A stretch of DNA of 6,084 bases from Euryarchaeota archaeon UBA561 (GTDB lineage Archaea; Thermoplasmatota; Poseidoniia; Poseidoniales; Poseidoniaceae): contig DANX01000038.1 in the NCBI GenBank assembly GCA_002502295.1, positions 1 through 6,084 of the forward strand, given 5' to 3'. The position numbers were made by a program, and so were the translations under genes. The notes under the pieces are model-generated. The model was not told the origin of the DNA and made no database searches. It saw only the letters and a list, made by a program, of their open reading frames with translations. Positions 5,436 through 6,084 of the stretch are shown here, in pieces; position 1 is the stretch's first letter; every line of letters begins with the position of its first letter.

Positions 5436-6084
5436 TGTGGGATGAGTTGCTATTGGAAGCCGGTCTGAACGAACGTGAGGTCCGTTCCATCATGATTCTC
5501 GGCTCACGTCCGAAGATGAAGGCGTCTGAGTTGGCCAAAGAACTGAACACAACGCGACTGGATGCGTACAACAGCCTCTCCCGCCTTCAAGAAATGGGCA
5601 TCGTTACGGCAACGGCTGACCGCCCGATGCTGTTTTCAAGCCTGCGCATCAACGAGGCCATGGAACACATCATCCAATCCCGCCGACAACAACTCGACCG
5701 TCTGGTGGATGGATTCGATGAACTGTCCAAGGGCATTACCGAAACCGACGCATCCTACGAGAAGCAGCGCAGGGACATTGATGACCCGCGCTTCGCAGTG
5801 CTCAAAGAACGAACGCACATCTACAACCGGCTCCAAAAAATGGCAAACGATGCAGAAGAGAGACTCATTTTGCTCCTTGGTCAATTTGGTATCCTTCACC
5901 TCTGTCGGAGCCCCGACGCCTTGGAAGCCGTTAACACGGCCGCTGTTCGTGGTGTTGTGGTTCAAATCATCACCCACCTTGACGGGCGAACCCTGCGTTT
6001 CTTCGACAAACTGAACGACAGCATTGACGTCCGCCATTCCGATGAATTGGACTCCCTCGGTTTCGTGCAAGACCAATCAGAAGT
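5435..6084 (+). CDS. TrmB-family transcriptional regulator (C-terminus beyond window)
   Basis: Reading from the ATG at 5435 gives 216 open codons that reach the window edge. Residues 1-70 form a TrmB-type winged helix-turn-helix: LNEREVRSIMILGSRP, then KASELAKELNTTRLDAYNSLSRLQEMGIV with the recognition helix near 41-54, and a wing ending MLFSSLRINEA. A long charged helix follows (about 72-140, including QSRRQQLDRLVDGFDEL) and is likely a dimerising coiled coil. From about 142, EERLILLLGQFGILHL and AAVRGVVVQIITHLDGRTL resemble the PLD-like C-terminal domain of TrmB relatives, which in studied members senses sugars or other small molecules. The ligand here is unknown. It shares one base with the peroxiredoxin stop (TGATG) and has a strong ribosome site. 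As the third gene of the ribA operon it could control its own operon or the divergent photolyase operon; nothing in the sequence proves this. Confidence 0.85.
   Translation, partial: MWDELLLEAGLNEREVRSIMILGSRPKMKASELAKELNTTRLDAYNSLSRLQEMGIVTATADRPMLFSSLRINEAMEHIIQSRRQQLDRLVDGFDELSKGITETDASYEKQRRDIDDPRFAVLKERTHIYNRLQKMANDAEERLILLLGQFGILHLCRSPDALEAVNTAAVRGVVVQIITHLDGRTLRFFDKLNDSIDVRHSDELDSLGFVQDQSE

Noticed and set aside
5636..6076. A 146-codon minus-strand frame at the right edge
   Set aside because: It mirrors the TrmB-type gene, which has a strong ribosome site and a clear winged helix.

Overview
The window looks like a piece of an uncultured planktonic euryarchaeon, most likely Marine Group II (Candidatus Poseidoniales). 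Four signs support this. A secreted protein carries the Asp-rich thrombospondin-type-3 repeats with the DAFPDDxTQWNDTDG wording common in that group. A TrmB-family regulator is present. Archaeal TATA-like boxes lie about 26-28 nt from start codons, a spacing that implies leaderless mRNAs. Genes inside the operons instead have Shine-Dalgarno sequences (GGGTGA, GAGGTGAT). The taxonomic call is inference; there is no rRNA or other marker gene here.

The window holds seven genes and almost no free space. On the minus strand, reading right to left: a NUDIX hydrolase (4251-3748), a class II-type photolyase (3751-2210, ATGA overlap with the NUDIX gene), a two-domain SRPBCC + TIGR01777-type SDR protein (2200-803), a 55-bp gap, and the N-terminal 249 codons of a secreted Ca-binding-repeat protein that runs off the left edge (747-1). 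On the plus strand, left to right: bacterial-type GTP cyclohydrolase II RibA (4348-4965), an atypical PrxQ-like peroxiredoxin (4965-5435) and a TrmB-family regulator that runs off the right edge (5435-6084). Each plus-strand gene overlaps the next by one base (TGATG). The secreted-protein and TrmB genes are open at the window edges, so a complete-ORF search would miss them.

The two operons diverge from a 96-bp region (4252-4347). It holds two facing TATA-like boxes of nearly the same sequence, each set so that transcription would start at or next to the ATG. The gene content reads as a light and oxidative damage module: a FAD-dependent photolyase repairing UV dimers, the first committed enzyme of flavin synthesis, a peroxiredoxin, a NUDIX hydrolase that could clean up damaged nucleotides, and a possible local regulator. 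The individual functions rest on visible motifs. The idea that they work together rests on gene order alone.

No tRNA, rRNA, CRISPR array, insertion sequence or attachment site was seen. No stretch longer than 100 bases is free of genes.
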